The notes under the pieces were generated by a model. That model did no database searches and had not been told where the DNA came from. It was given only the letters and a program-made list of their open reading frames with translations. Positions 1-12,441 of a stretch of DNA of 64,000 nucleotides are shown here, piece after piece; positions within the stretch are counted from its first letter, which is position 1, and every line of letters starts with the position of its first letter. The position numbers were made by a program, and so were the translations under genes. Source of the DNA: Meghimatium bilineatum (lineage: Eukaryota > Mollusca > Gastropoda > Stylommatophora > Philomycidae); NCBI GenBank assembly GCA_034231615.1, contig CM067306.1, positions 65,747,790 through 65,811,789 on the forward strand. Direction: 5' to 3'.

Positions 1-268
1 CCCTGAGGGTAGACAAGCCCTCATGTGGACACCCTGAGGGTAGAGGAAAACCAAGCCGTCATGTGGACACCCTGAGTGTAGAGGAAAACGAGGAAGACCT
101 AAAACAACCCTAGAAAATACCATACTTAAAGATGGAGAGATAACAGACTGCAAGACCATACAAGAACTAAAACTGCAGGCAGCAGACCGCAACACATGGA
201 GAATCAAAGCCTCTGCCCTATGTGCCGTCTGCGGCAAGAAAGGAACAAACTCACTCACTCACTCACTG
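1..268 (+). mobile_element. LINE 3'-end relic with (ACTC)n tail
   Basis: The frame from about 60 reads GRPKTTLENT...TWRIKASALCAVCGKKGTN, the same C-terminal region as the LINE at 51593-52585. It ends in an ACTC microsatellite at 249-267. The first 95 bases contain about three tandem copies of the segment around caccctgagggtaga, apparently an internal duplication of this ORF. The window edge cuts it. Confidence 0.65.
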
Positions 269-269
269 C

Positions 270-1384
270 ACAAAACTGAAATCCAACAGGTAAAGCTTGA
301 ACCAGGGTAATGAAGTTTTGCTAATAACTGGAAAAACACATAGTCATCACACAAATCGACGTTTCTACTAAAAGACCTTAATCAAGGTTACATATACATG
401 GAAAAAAAACGACAAGCAGGAAGAACACAACTTGCGTTCACATGGCCTAGTATATTGTGGTTTTAACTTTGTGTATACTGTCAATAGCCAATGAAAATCA
501 CTAGACAAGTCAAATACGTCAGGTTAGAAGGATGATTCTCAATTTAGTACACGTGAATCATGAAACGAAACTTCGTATTATAACCAAGCGAGGGCCTCGT
601 CAATTATACAGGCATGTAGTTTCACCGAATCATACTTTAAAAGTGACGATGTTTGAATTTTCTCATGATTTTCATTGGCTGTCGACACATAGCCTACCCA
701 GTGACCAATATACAACAGGAAAAAAATTCAAATAGTGTCATTTCAGAAGGATGATTCGGTGAGTCCACATGACTCGTATATCAATAAGGGACTCGAACCA
801 AGTCCTTCAGAATAATTTGATTTGTTTGTATGTTTGTTTGTCACTAACCCCAGGAATTGTAATCAGATTGCTATTACTTACTATATGGGGTGGTGTCTCT
901 GAGCTTTCTTTAATATCCAGGACAGAAGTATTTGATAAAACCGAATATAATAATCATTATTTCGAAACTTTGAAAAAGCGGAAGATTTAATAATAGCATT
1001 TCTGTGCATGTATTCTTCAAGGCTTTTCCCAGTAATTTTTCTTGGCTTGGGGAAACTCGTATAATTGGGTAAATTGAATCAATTATGTTCGATATTTTTA
1101 TCCGCCTATAAGTAATAATTTTCTACCGTGTTGGGATCTTCCTTATATGCAATGAGGTCGTGGTAGATAGCTTCAGTTCTGATCAATACCAACTGATGCC
1201 GCTCGTTTCTGACACTGGAGAAATCCGGAAGTTGGGAAGTTGTTCTGGGAGACTAGTGCGGAACTGGTTCTGACAGACCAGGGCACGTTTGAATACGAGG
1301 CCGCTGCAAATTAGTTGCATAATACATGCACTTTTATAATTTGGTTGTAACTAATTTGTAATACGTTCAAGTCAGTAGATTTGG
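270..1384. other. No gene recognised
   Basis: AT-rich sequence with scattered short ORFs of 67-73 codons that show no recognisable motif. I see no exon or RNA gene here. Confidence 0.5.
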
Positions 1385-1434
1385 GGAGGGAGGGGGGGAG
1401 TGTTCAACCCTCTCCACTTTACGAATTCATTCAC

Positions 1435-1530
1435 CGTTCATTCTCAAACTCCCGCTGGATCTCTCTTGTAGCAGGACAATGGTTCTACTATATTTCTCAG
1501 CAGATGTAGCCCAGGTATCTCTCTTGTAGC
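1435..1530 (-). mobile_element. GAA-tailed repeat family, fragment
   Basis: Begins ttcattctcaaactcccgct, the complement of the family's conserved 3' end (gagtttgagaatgaac), then tagcaggacaatgg, which recurs at 1519. Confidence 0.5.
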
Positions 1531-1540
1531 AGGACAATGG

Positions 1541-1790
1541 TCATACTGTGTGAGATATACATAGGAATATGTGAGATATACATAGGGATATGTGAGATAT
1601 ACATAGGAATATGTGAGATATACATAGGCATATGTGAGATATACACACGAATATATGAGATATACATACGAATATGTGAGATATACATACAATATGTGAG
1701 ATATACATAGGAATATGTGAGATATACATACAAATATGTGAGATATACATACAAATATGTGAGATATACATACAAATATGTGAGAATGAC
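1541..1790. repeat. 21-bp minisatellite, about 11 copies
   Basis: The unit is near gtgagatatacataggaata plus t, with variants in the last third. The period is a multiple of three, which yields overlapping repetitive ORFs on the minus strand that are not genes. Confidence 0.92.
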
Positions 1791-1863
1791 ATTTGTTAAG
1801 GCCACCCCTGCCTTCCCAACCCCTTAATTTCACTCAAGACGTATCTACGACCGTGAATACATT

Positions 1864-2110
1864 ATTCTTCTTCTTCTGCTTTCGTTCTCAAACTCTAGCA
1901 GGTTCGCGGGATGTAGTCTGGAGAGTGGAATGCGTTGTGTATTGGTTTACAGCTTAGCTGCGATATCTGCAACTTTCGATTTGACACATATGATTTCAGC
2001 TCGGCGTCTGAATAGCTTTAACACTATGTACACCTTGACAGACATCGAGGGTAAACAGTGTTACTATTCTTTGTTCTTCTTTCGAGCCTCTGCTATATGC
2101 AGGTGAAACT
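1864..2110 (-). mobile_element. GAA-tailed repeat family copy
   Basis: Starts with ttcttcttctgctttcgttc and tctcaaactctagcaggttc, then gatgtagtctggagagtgga and gcgatatctgca. It shares this order with 31325-31620 and, inverted, with 43610-43880. It is about 245 bp long. Confidence 0.65.
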
Positions 2111-2149
2111 AAATTAATCCTACAGACTAAAGTGTTCTATAGATACCAA

Positions 2150-2410
2150 GACCTATGATATGAATATGGGAGCCCTGGTAGTGGTAATACCGATATGTCA
2201 AGGGATATAAAATATGGGAGCCTTTAGTAGTGGAAACAGCGGAATGTCAAGAGATATGAAATGTGGGAGCCCTGCAGTGGTAAAAACGATATGTCAAGGG
2301 ATATGAAATGTGGGAGCCCTTAGTAGTGGAAATAGCGAAATGTCAAGAGATATGAAATATGGGAGCCCTTGCCGTGTTAACACTGGGATGATGTCAAGAG
2401 ATATTGCTCT
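2150..2410. repeat. Degenerate ~60-bp tandem repeat, 4 copies
   Basis: Repeated blocks of gatatgaaatatgggagccc followed by tagtagtgg and an ...atgtcaag stretch recur about every 60 bp with indels. Confidence 0.75.
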
Positions 2411-3004
2411 CGTGTAGGATCGCCGCCTATTGGAGAATGAAAACTCACTGGACGAATCAGTATTATAGAGAGATTTAAGGAATTCGCGATCAATCGTGGG
2501 TGAAGCAGAGGTCAAGAGAGCGGGGTCGAATTAGGACTATGAGAATCAGCGAGCAACTCGATCGAACGATAATCGATCATATTTTTCACCATCTGCTAAT
2601 TGAGACTGAGCATATAACAGATCTTCCCGGAGTACAGTGCCGCCATTTCTTAAATACTTTCACTCGTGTCATCACACGGGTTAGTGTTTTCTTACCCGGG
2701 CCATGTGGCCACTGTGGGGGCAGCGGAGACTTAATTGTGTGGGAGCTGATACTCTTTGTCTCCCCTCCCCCTTCCCACTAATATCTGCTGCCTCGAGGAC
2801 CATGGTTGGGATATTACTACCACACACATGTATCAGCACGTTTCTATGACAACCTTGTTTTACCGGAACTCTTCCATTACGCGATTAATGATTCCTGCAA
2901 CCGTCTCGGCGAAGAGTCAATACACACCCGCCGCCAGTCGACAGATAGGCAGGCTGTCACAGTCTAGGGAAGCCCACTACCAGAATTAAAGGCATGACGC
3001 CGCC
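2411..3004. other. No gene recognised
   Basis: Short ORFs of 73-93 codons without motifs. No splice-supported exon is visible. Confidence 0.45.
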
Positions 3005-3170
3005 GAAGATGGATGTGTCGGGCCATTGGCGCAAATAAAACGACGACACAACGCATTTCCATTCTCTAGACTATATCCTGCTGGAAATCTAATAGGGCCA
3101 TGTCCTACTGCAATAGATATCCAGCAGGAGTTTGAGAATGAACGCTGAAGAAGAAGAAGAAATAAGGCAC
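3005..3170 (+). mobile_element. GAA-tailed repeat family copy
   Basis: Contains gggccattggcgcaaataaa, ctagactatatcctgctgga, gcaggagtttgagaatgaac and a (GAA)n tail at about 3147-3163. The same order is found at 14150-14300. Confidence 0.65.
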
Positions 3171-3239
3171 GACGAAGACGGATGTGCTGGGTCTCTTATG
3201 TCCGGGCCATAAAGTGATCCAACCGTGGTGCAAATAACA

Positions 3240-3500
3240 CAGTTGTACCGTGGAACTGATTCATCTGATAGAGCTTTATCAAGATCAAAAGGCTGCAGTG
3301 AAGTTAGAGGGCGATCTCTCAGAGTGGTTTGAGGTACAGAGTGGAGTAAGGCAGGGATGCACACTCTCCCCATACCTGTTCAACATCTAACAGAAAATAT
3401 TATAAGGAATGTGAGAGAAGTAATACACAATGCTGACTACCACGCTTCGGTGGTTTTGAAATCCCTGAACTACGCTACGCAGACGACATGTTCTTATTTC
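3240..3500 (+). mobile_element. LINE reverse transcriptase fragment
   Basis: Translates to LIELYQDQKAAVKLEGDLSE, then FEVQSGVRQGCTLSPYLFN (RT motif), a stop, and in another frame LRYADDM (catalytic YADD). It is frameshifted and has stops, so it is a relic. Confidence 0.75.
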
Positions 3501-4930
3501 AAATAATATAATGGGATTGGAATTCTAATAAAAAACACAAAGAAATACAGCGAATGACAACACTTTTATTTAAACGAAAGAAAAAAAAAGACAGTGTCAG
3601 CAGACATAACAACACAACAACCAAAATCTCTGGTTATCAGAGAGCGAATACAGAAGATGACGAACAATGATTCCTAAATTCTAAATTAACTTTACCTTCG
3701 TATAAAAAAATACTCGGTTTTATACATCCGGTAATAATAATAATAATTGTAGAAAGTTGCATGATTCTGCTTTTATTTCTGTTATATTTTATGAATAATT
3801 TGAGAATATCTATTGGTTGTTATTGAATATTTGTTAATGAAATAATTGCACAGCTCCCCGGTCAGACCTATTGGTGCTCAATGTTCCTCGGCAGTTGTGG
3901 AAATATATACTAATTATTGCTGCGGTTCGCTGGATGCAGATAAGCCTATTTCTACGATTGATTTGCGAGTATCCTTACTTAATGGCAATGTTGTGTTAGC
4001 ATTTCTGCAAAGTTATCGATCGTCTGTTAGATTTGATTGGCTTATATTGCGAAGGGAATATTTAATAACTTGCGGGTGTGTGAGAGTTTGTGATTGTGTG
4101 CATAGAGATAGTAAATGCGTGTATGTGAAAAATGTTCGTGGGTGTATATAATATTCTCATGTGTGGGAGTGATTGTAGGCTTATGTGTATGTGTGTGTTC
4201 GCGTTTGAGACTATGTTTAATTCATATATTTTACAGATTTAACGGAGATTATTCATTATATTGCTCCAGTCAAACTTAAAAAAAATATATTTGATTAATC
4301 TAGTTTCCGGAATAAAACGACAAATTATATCAGAAGTTGGAGGCAGCGATGTCAAAACTCACAGGACCGGGCCTGTAAAAATGGGAGTGCGTATGTGAGG
4401 AGTGAACACCTCAGGGTTCTCTCTGGTATGAGGGTTACATTTGTCTTATGTTTGGGAGAAGAAATGGGGATTCCGTTGATTAATATACATTCTTCGCATT
4501 TCTATTTTGTCTCATTTTACGGGCTTTCCCAATTTTTCCAGCAATCTCACGCAGTTTTGAGAGCGACCAGGATTTACACTTTTGTTAGTCTTCTGAGTGG
4601 ACGAGATAACTTTAACGCATTAACTATGTCAGATCGTTCCAATGATGTATTTATTGACACTGTGGCCATGCTCGCCAATGAACTGCTCGTTCATCACACT
4701 AAACGCCCGCATGTTCTCAGGATTACATCCTGTGAACATGCAGGAATTTGAGAGCGAGCGAGAAGTAGAAATAGCAGTTCTACAAACAAATAGATATAAT
4801 AGAGGTTTGAATTCATCGTACTCAAGTTTTTTCACACGCAAATTTCACTATTTGACGGGTACTACAAGGCATGTTCATAATTTTCTCTTTTGTAATTTTC
4901 TCTTTTGGTTAAGAAATATTATGACTTTTT
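3501..4930. other. No gene recognised
   Basis: AT-rich. The two ORFs of 101 and 118 codons here (3846-4151, 4395-4751) lack recognisable motifs and overlap antisense ORFs. Confidence 0.45.
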
Positions 4931-4934
4931 TGTA

Positions 4935-5125
4935 AAAAAAATCGTTCAGGGAGGGATTTTATCCATCTTTTGACACTCAGGGAGGGAATTTATCCAATTT
5001 TTTCGTTCATGGGGGATTTTAACCACCTTTTGTCGTTCAAGGAGGGATTTTACCCACCTTTTGTCGTTCAGGGAGGGATTTTACTCACCTTTTGTCGGTC
5101 ATGGAGGGATTTTACCCGACTGTTG
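4935..5125. repeat. ~31-bp minisatellite, 6 copies
   Basis: Unit near tcagggagggattttaccca plus ccttttgtcgt. The copies are diverged. Confidence 0.85.
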
Positions 5126-5689
5126 GCTGTATTTCTAGAACTGAAAGGATTTTCTTATTTTCTAAGTGTGTAGTTTAAACAAAGAGAGATAAGATTGATC
5201 AATCGACGTTGAACTGGAACTGTCAGCCGGCACACTCTGATGGATTTATTGAGACAGGGATGTAAGCAGGTATGGACTTGTCCAGTGTACTATGTTGATA
5301 ACTTGCAGGCATAACTCATAAACAAACCATCACTTCTTTTCTCTCTCTATTTCCTATGTACCAGGATGCTTCAGATGAACATCTTAAATGTGTGATAGAC
5401 ATTTCATAATGGGAGTTCAAAGAATCGGAAGTATCCACATTGGTGAGCTCTTTGACGATCTGTGTCTCTGACGCCGTTTTAATGACACGATAATGTCATC
5501 ATTTTTACTGTTTTCACTGTTTCTTCACTATATCTTGTATTTTAAAAAAGACCTTAAGGTTGAAACGTTGAAACTGTCTTGTATACTTTTATTTGTATTT
5601 TTTTTCAAACACGTTCTCTATAGTCTGATAACCTGTGCGTTCATAAAACTGATCGACCCTTCTCTGTATACCATCTTTATTCTATTCAA

Positions 5690-5945
5690 TTCCTCCTCCT
5701 CTTCTTTATACCATTTTTATTCCCTCTCTCCTCCGTCCTCCACTTTATACCATCTTTATTCCCTCTCTCCTCCGTCCTCCACTTTATACCCTCTTTATTC
5801 CCTCTCTCCTCCCTCCTCCACTTTATACCATCTTTATTCCCTCTCTCCTCCCTCCTCCACTTTATACCATCTTTATTCCCTCTCTCCTCCCTCCTCCACT
5901 TTATACCATCTTTATTCCCTCTCTCCTCCCTCCTCCACTTCATAC
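5690..5945. repeat. 39-bp pyrimidine-rich minisatellite, 6 copies
   Basis: Unit near ttataccatctttattccct then ctctcctccctcctccac. One strand is almost purely pyrimidine. The period of 39 makes ORFs on both strands, which are artefacts. Confidence 0.92.
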
Positions 5946-6055
5946 AATCTTTATTCTCTCTATACCATCTCTTTATGCTATCTCTCTTCTCACTATACCA
6001 TTCCTTTCTATCATCTTTGTTATCTCTTCCTCCCTCTTCCTCTTTATACGATCTT

Positions 6056-6057
<2 letters not shown>

Positions 6058-6092
<35 letters not shown>
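6058..6092. repeat. (CT)n microsatellite
   Basis: Uninterrupted CT dinucleotide run of about 16 units, continuing the pyrimidine-rich tract that begins at 5690. Confidence 0.95.
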
Positions 6093-6093
<1 letters not shown>

Positions 6094-6764
6094 ACGTTAT
6101 AAACAGTACGTATAAATAAGCAAAATTAATTACACTTTCTATAAACATATATGCCCACACTACGCATTCATCTTCCATTACTTTATGTAACATCCTGACT
6201 ACTCCTTTTTACTCCACATCACCTCGTACCCCCCCCCCTTCCTGGAACCAAACATCAACTTCTCAATACACCTTACATCCCTACACGTTTCAGTGCGCGT
6301 GATGTGTCTAGATTCGGCGCTAATAGGACATTTCCGGACTATATCATCGTTCACTATTATTGTGTATTTGTCACTAGCTCGCAGACTTAACGTGGATAAA
6401 ATGACCAAGTATCCAAGAAAGAAATTATCTTTCAGAATCATTGAGATGGATTGCGAGTGTATCATTATTTATCTATAAATCCGACTGGCGTAAGTGACCA
6501 CGCATCCGGATATCGTGAAGGAGAATTGAATTTTAATTTATACTTCCGTAAGGTACACAGAATTCGGAGAATTAGGATCCTGCAACTGCTAAAATAGATG
6601 GCCCAGAGCATACATTTTCGTGATCGTTGTTGGATCAGAACACATATCTTGATGACGTATATTGGTTCAGAGCACACATCTTCATGACTTTTGCTGGCTC
6701 AGATCACACTCCTTTTATAACGCCATATGTTTCTACTCATTTGTTTACGCCACACGTCTGCTCA

Positions 6765-6905
6765 TCCAACTACACCATATATCTACACATCCAACTACAC
6801 CATATATCTACACATCTAACTACACCATATATCTACACATCTAACTACACCATATATCTACACATCCAACTACACCATATATCTACACATCCAACTACAC
6901 CACAC
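6765..6905. repeat. 25-bp minisatellite, about 6 copies
   Basis: Unit near catctaactacaccatatat plus ctaca. Confidence 0.92.
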
Positions 6906-7029
6906 GTCTCTACATGTTGTTTGTTCGTCGCAGTCGACGATTACCATTTAACTCAAATGGGATGACAATGAAGATGATAATGTCTGCGGTGTGCCCGACT
7001 GTGACTAATGAGTGCTACGCGTAATTAGA

Positions 7030-7260
7030 ATTGTCTACCACACTCTGGGCATGCGTGGGAGGAGACTGTGCTCCACTGAGCAGTGCTTGTCTTCTTCTAG
7101 CGCGCTGTTGTTGCGCATCATTGTCTGAGGCTCTGGTGCAGATGCTGCACCACTCTTGATTCTGCGCCGCCAGTCGGATCTGTCTTGTGGAAGATTCTCC
7201 CAAGAATGTGTGTCTCTTTTGGCATGACTCAGTGATGTCTTAAGCAAGAATTTGTGTCTA
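7030..7260 (-). mobile_element. LINE C-terminal relic
   Basis: The minus strand reads SLSHAKRDTHSWENLPQDRS followed by DWRRRIKSGA, the D/R-W-R-x-x-I C-terminal pattern of LINE ORF2 proteins. It is short and damaged. Confidence 0.55.
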
Positions 7261-7335
7261 TTTTGGCGTGACTCAGTGATGTCTTAAGCAAGAATGTGTG
7301 TCTATTTTGGCGTGACTCAGTGATGTCTTAAGAAT
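7196..7335. repeat. ~47-bp tandem repeat, 3 copies, LINE-derived
   Basis: The segment gtgtctattttggcgtgact plus cagtgatgtcttaagcaag occurs three times. The first copy is the LINE coding segment SLSHAKRDTHS, so the array grew from the mobile element. Confidence 0.8.
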
Positions 7336-7539
7336 TTCACAGGCGAAAAGAAGTGATGATATTACAGCTGCTTGGTAAACAATTATTTTGGTAGGTGTTA
7401 TTTCCCTTCTTACCCGTACTTTTTTCCCCGCAGTCTTCCAAGAGTGGCGCTAGATTTCGCTAATCTATTGTTTACCTCAATATGGATGTTTACATCTTGT
7501 GAAAGAGTGCTGCGCAAATAGGTGAAATTATTTGAAACT

Positions 7540-8440
7540 TATAAAAAAATGGGATATAAATGTGTATTATTGTGTGTGGGTTGAAACATGACATCTGTTT
7601 TCTTTGTATTTATGGTGAAGTCAAAGTTGTCGCAGGCTTCAGCAAATTGGTTTAGAGTGACCTGCATAAAAGTGTGAAAGCGACCATAAAGTGTGAAGTA
7701 ACGGAACCATTTCAATCTCTGTTTTTCAGCATATTTGACCACAGATATTGTTTCAACAGTTCTTGTAATCTCTTCATTTCTCACATGATCTCTTCTTGTT
7801 CTGTTTGCTGCTTTTCTTAGACATCTCATTTCACACGTAAATGCTAATGTGAGGTTTACAAATGTTTCGAAAAGTTGTTTTTGGTATTCTTAGAAATTTT
7901 CGTGGAGTTCACGGGCAGCAAAGCTCATATCCATTATCCCCGTGACCAGCACGAAATCTGTAATACTTTCAGGTAGATAAATCTGTGACTATTTGAATAA
8001 GTCAGTTTAATTTTACAGAAGCTATTATTTTACCCTGATATAGGTATCCAAGATATATCAGTCTAGTTGTTACATGACTGTTTATTTCCCCTGATTTGAT
8101 ATAAGTCGACAAATGAGGCATGTTTCAGGTTTTATATTAGTCGACAAATGAGGCATGTTTCAGATTTGATATAAGTCGACAAATGAAACATCTTTCAGGT
8201 TTTAAGTTCTTAATCTCCTGCACGTGACAGAGCACAGAACAAGATCTTGAACACTTTCTGAACAAACACATCTCCTCCTATCTTATAGATGTCTACTGGG
8301 ATGGCATCCATACTAGTAGCTTTCCCATATGAGATTTGGTCTATGGCAGTCGTTACTTCTTGATTTGTTGGTGTTATGTTAAAATCATCTCTGCAGTTGT
8401 GTTGTGGCTGGCGATCTATTGCTTCTTCGCTGTAGACTCA
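7540..8440 (-). mobile_element. Decayed LINE relic
   Basis: Minus-strand pieces include MRCLRKAANRTRRDHVRNEE and AEKQRLKWF (LINE thumb/C-terminal pattern), and further upstream TTAIDQISYGKATSMDAIPV, the segment that precedes the RT domain. Many stops and frameshifts. Confidence 0.65.
8095..8195. repeat. ~35-bp tandem repeat, 3 copies
   Basis: Unit near gatataagtcgacaaatgag plus gcatgtttcagg, inside the LINE relic. Confidence 0.8.
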
Positions 8441-8864
8441 TATTTCAGTTGCTTCGAAATGAACCACATGTCTCTACTCATTTAACTACGCCACAAGTCT
8501 ACTCATTTAACTACGCCATCATGTACTGACTTAAATACTTCATCTTTTGTCGCTCCTGACTGCGACAACATTCATATATCGTGTACAGCTCACAACAGCA
8601 TTCATATCCATGGAAATCAATGATTGAAACCACATCGAATTCATCATACAAATTACAAGTGTGAAATGTTAATAAGCGCAGACATTCAATAATTCAGAAA
8701 TGTAGTGGGCATGTGTCTACGCTGCCAGCGGATGGCAATTCTCAAGTGACTTTTATGAGCCCGAATAAAGACATTTATCCAAATATGGGAATAGTTGCGG
8801 TGAAATAATGAGAGTGGGTGTAATTACAATCAACGTTGAAAGGGTTTTTAACTGCTGAGTAAGT

Positions 8865-9400
8865 CATCATCATCATCATCAGGTGCCATGCCGGCTGGCG
8901 TAGGCGATCATGGCTCTCCACAGCTGTCTGCCTCCAGTATTATGTGTCAAGCTTGCTGATGTTTCCCTGCCGTGCCAGGTTGTTAAACTGTCTAATATTT
9001 TATCACGTTGTCGCCCTCTGTCTCTGTTGTCTTCTTGCCTGTTGTGACTATGTTCTCCAAACCTGCCTGTCTCATGAAGTGACCAAAAAATGAAGATTCT
9101 ATTTTTCTTATATTATTGATTACGGTCCGTTTCGCATTTAACTCTTTCAACATCTCACATTAGTTTTTCTGTCAGTCCATGATATTCTCAGCATTCTTCT
9201 ATAGAACCACATCTCTGTTGCCTCTAATTTTCCACTTTCCAGTTTGTTTATTGTTCAAGACTCGTCGTATCCATATGTTAGTATAGGAGTTATATATCAC
9301 TGCAAACATAGCACCAGCACTCTCTTTCTCACCTCTAATGACAAGAGTAAGTATACAATCGAAAACGTTTTCTACTGAACTAAAACTGAGATCTAATCAG
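8865..9400 (-). mobile_element. LINE 3' half relic with (ATC)n tail
   Basis: On the minus strand it ends WRAMIAYASRHGT-stop followed by a GAT repeat (tcatcatcatcatc at about 8867-8881). Further back are SGKLEATEMW and TYGYDES-like pieces and GHFMRQAGLENIVTTG-like sequence. It is the same family as 26960-27240, 36795-36875 and 63410-63890. Confidence 0.75.
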
Positions 9401-9404
9401 GCAC

Positions 9405-9465
9405 GTAGATATAAAGGGGGGGGGGGGTTTAAGGGGTTCAACATATAACCCCCCCATCCCCAGTT
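9405..9465. repeat. G-run/C-run foldback repeat
   Basis: cgtagatataaa leads into a 13-base G run, then ggggttcaacatataacccc, so G-rich and C-rich arms can pair. Similar pairs occur at 31640-31825 and 45190-45265. Confidence 0.55.
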
Positions 9466-10310
9466 ACATTATGCTTGGATTTATAGGAAAATTACGAAAC
9501 ATGATTTAAACACCAACTTCCTCTTCCTGAATAAATTTTAAAAAGTCGATGTTTCGCCCAAAATGCCTTTGTTAAGAAAGAGAACACAAAATACAACGGG
9601 TAGAAAAAAAAAAAAACATCAAAGGACACAAAAATTTAAAACTACGTTGTTAACAGGTTGAAAGGTTGATGCATGCTGATCATACTACGTGTTAACATTC
9701 GTCCTATGTTGTTCTTTTTTGTGAATAGTTTTCTACCTGTTTTTCTTTGGTTTTTCTTGATAAATACCTTCTGATCGAAACGTCGAATCTGAGCTCATTT
9801 TAATTATTCGTATCATTTTAGTATCCCGTAATTTCAATTTCTAGTGAAATAGTAAGTAAAAGTGTGATAATGTGTAAACAAAAATGGTCATGCACTCTGA
9901 ACCGCTATTTCGAAATGCAAAAAATTGCATACAATCGACGCATAGATAGATCATCGAAGGATCCACGTATGAGAATTGATTTTAGCGCAATAGAAAATCG
10001 ACCCCTTGTACCTACAACTCTAGCCAATTTTCTAACCACATCTCTAACACAATTATCATTTTCACGTGCACATGCCATTCAAAACTTCAAACTGGGACAA
10101 ATGAAAACCAAATTGAAAGTTTCTAATGACAAATGTGACAGAAGCTGGTGATTGGATCTTTGCGAATTTCAGGAACATTCTATAGTAGCGTACCGAAATA
10201 ATTTTTTCTGGATTTTGAAATGTATTACCTAGGGCAAGGGTTGGCAACCAGAACTACGCAGCTTGTAGACATAACATGTGCATATTTAGTTAGATACAGA
10301 TAAATAGATA
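9466..10310. other. No gene recognised
   Basis: Contains a 95-codon ORF (9864-10151, +) with no motif known to me. I see no supporting splice structure. Confidence 0.4.
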
Positions 10311-10311
10311 T

Positions 10312-10822
10312 ATTCCATGACAAGTTATGTGATTCTAGATCAGACTGGAAACTGATAAATTCCATGACAAGTTATGTGGTTCTAGATCAGACTGGAAATT
10401 GATAAATTCCATGACAGGTTATGTGGTTCTAGATCAGACTGGAAATTGATAAATTCCATGACAAGTTATGTGGTTCTAGATCAGACTGGAAATTGATAAA
10501 TTCCATGACAAGTTATGTGGTTCTAGATCAGACTGGAAATTGATAAATTCCATGACAAGTTATGTGGTTCTAGATCAGACTGGAAATTGATAAATTCCAT
10601 GACAAGTTATGTGGTTCTAGATCAGACTGGAAATTGATAAATTCCATGACAAGTTATGTGGTACTAGATCAGACTGGAAATTGATAAATTCCATGACAAG
10701 TTATGTGGTTCTAGATCAGACTGGAAATTGATAAATTCCATGACAAGTTATGTGGTACTAGATCAGACTGGAAATTGATAAATTCCATGACAAGTTATGT
10801 GGTTCTAGATCAGCCTGGAAAT
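10312..10822. repeat. 47-bp minisatellite, 11 copies
   Basis: Unit near attccatgacaagttatgtg, gttctagatcagactggaaa, ttgataa. Starts recur exactly every 47 bp from 10312 to 10782, and the copies differ at only a few positions. Confidence 0.96.
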
Positions 10823-10955
10823 AACATATGGATTATTTTTTAGGAACAATGAATAAGTTTCCAAAACGTGATGACGTAATTTATGGACAGCCCTTTACAG
10901 CATGTCAACATTGTTTTGTTTATCACGCATGTATAAGTGAGGGTTTGTCTGATCG

Positions 10956-11210
10956 TGCCTGTCAATGTTAACATTTCATATACCTGGAATTGTTCCTGTC
11001 AATGTTAACATTTCATATACCTGGAATTGTTCCTGTCAATGTTAACATTTCACATACCTGGAATTGTTCCTGTCAATGTTAACATTTCACATACCTGGAA
11101 TTGTTCCTGTCAATGTTAACATTTCACATACCTGGAATTGTTCCTGTCAATGTTAACATTTCACATACCTGGAATTGTTCCGGTCAATGTTAACATGTTC
11201 TCATACCTAG
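10956..11210. repeat. 37-bp minisatellite, 7 copies
   Basis: Unit near cctgtcaatgttaacatttc plus acatacctggaattgtt. Starts run every 37 bp from 10958 to 11180. Confidence 0.96.
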
Positions 11211-11745
11211 TTACTCATTGCAAACATGAATTAATCTTGATCTTAAACAGTATAGAAGATATGTTCGCAGAATTTATTAGACCTTTATTCGTTACACTTT
11301 TGATTATTCTGTGATTTTCGTTGATCACGATTTATATACTTGGAGTTAATTTGGCTATTTTTATGTGTACGACCCTAAATATATAAAAAGTGTTCAGCGG
11401 AAATTACGAGAATAATTTAAAAAAGTAGCGAATGAAGGCATACGTAATTCTGTACAGAGGTCTTCTAATGCCGAGATGGTCACGATGGTGAGGCATGAAA
11501 TCATGTCCTACTTACTACACCTCAGTCTTGAATTTCGCCAATAGAAGACAAATAACAACAGACACATGCCAACAGAATTACATCAAGTCTGTTGGGTCAT
11601 ATTTTAAATTATTCGTTGGTCGGCGTTAGCAGGTGACACCTGGGGAGTCACAACGTATATAATAGTGACCAACTAAAAACACAACAATAATAAAAAATAT
11701 CACGTAAGAAGGCTGGTTCTACTTTGCTTTTAATCTTCTTGATTC
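11211..11745. other. No gene recognised
   Basis: AT-rich and unique-looking. Nothing identifiable. Confidence 0.45.
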
Positions 11746-11749
11746 TTGA

Positions 11750-11860
11750 TTAGGAACAAGCGTCACAGCACTGGGGGCTTTCCCATATATGCTCTGCTTG
11801 TCCTTCCGTCAGCCATATAAAAGTGTATAAGCTCAGTGTCCCAGTCAGTTGCTGATTACG
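11750..11860 (-). mobile_element. LINE C-terminal fragment
   Basis: The minus strand reads TFIWLTEGQAEHIWESPQCC followed by DAC, the E-H-x-x-x-x-C-P-x-x pattern near the end of some LINE proteins. The same piece is at 30205-30300. Confidence 0.5.
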
Positions 11861-12365
11861 TGTTCTTCTGATCTTTCCGGAGAGGGAGCACTTTCTCCCA
11901 TCGCTTCTAGTCACTCCCATTTCTTCCTTTTTCTGAATATGTACATTGTCACGTTCGACTTCCTCCACGTCTTCAATTCAATCCTGTCTCTTCTTATCTC
12001 GGTGCCGTTCACCAAGGTTTTACCAACCAACACATCGGCTCCTTCGTTTCCCTGACCCCAGCATGCCCTGGACAGTAGGTCCATGTAAACTACTGTTAGT
12101 TATTATTCTGCGATTGGTCATTTTTCAACACTACCAACAAAGAAACAGTACTGCATCCTTGGATACTGTGGCATACTTGGAAATGAAAATGATGATCTCC
12201 TGGCAAGGGAAATAACAAATAGAAAGTGACATGGGCATAAGACTGATAAATGCATAATTTTTTTTTTTAAAGTGGAAAAAAGCACCCAATTGCAGAACCA
12301 AATGACCCCCATACCACAAATTACCCTAGCACAAAATTATACTAGAACCAAATTACCCTAGCACC

Positions 12366-12382
12366 AAATTACCCTAACACCA

Positions 12383-12441
<59 letters not shown>

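Noticed and set aside
5493-6119. 208-codon Ser/Pro/Leu-rich ORF
   Set aside because: Mostly the 39-bp pyrimidine-rich array and a CT microsatellite.
9864-10151. 95-codon ORF
   Set aside because: No motif, no splice support, start would be GTG or an internal ATG.
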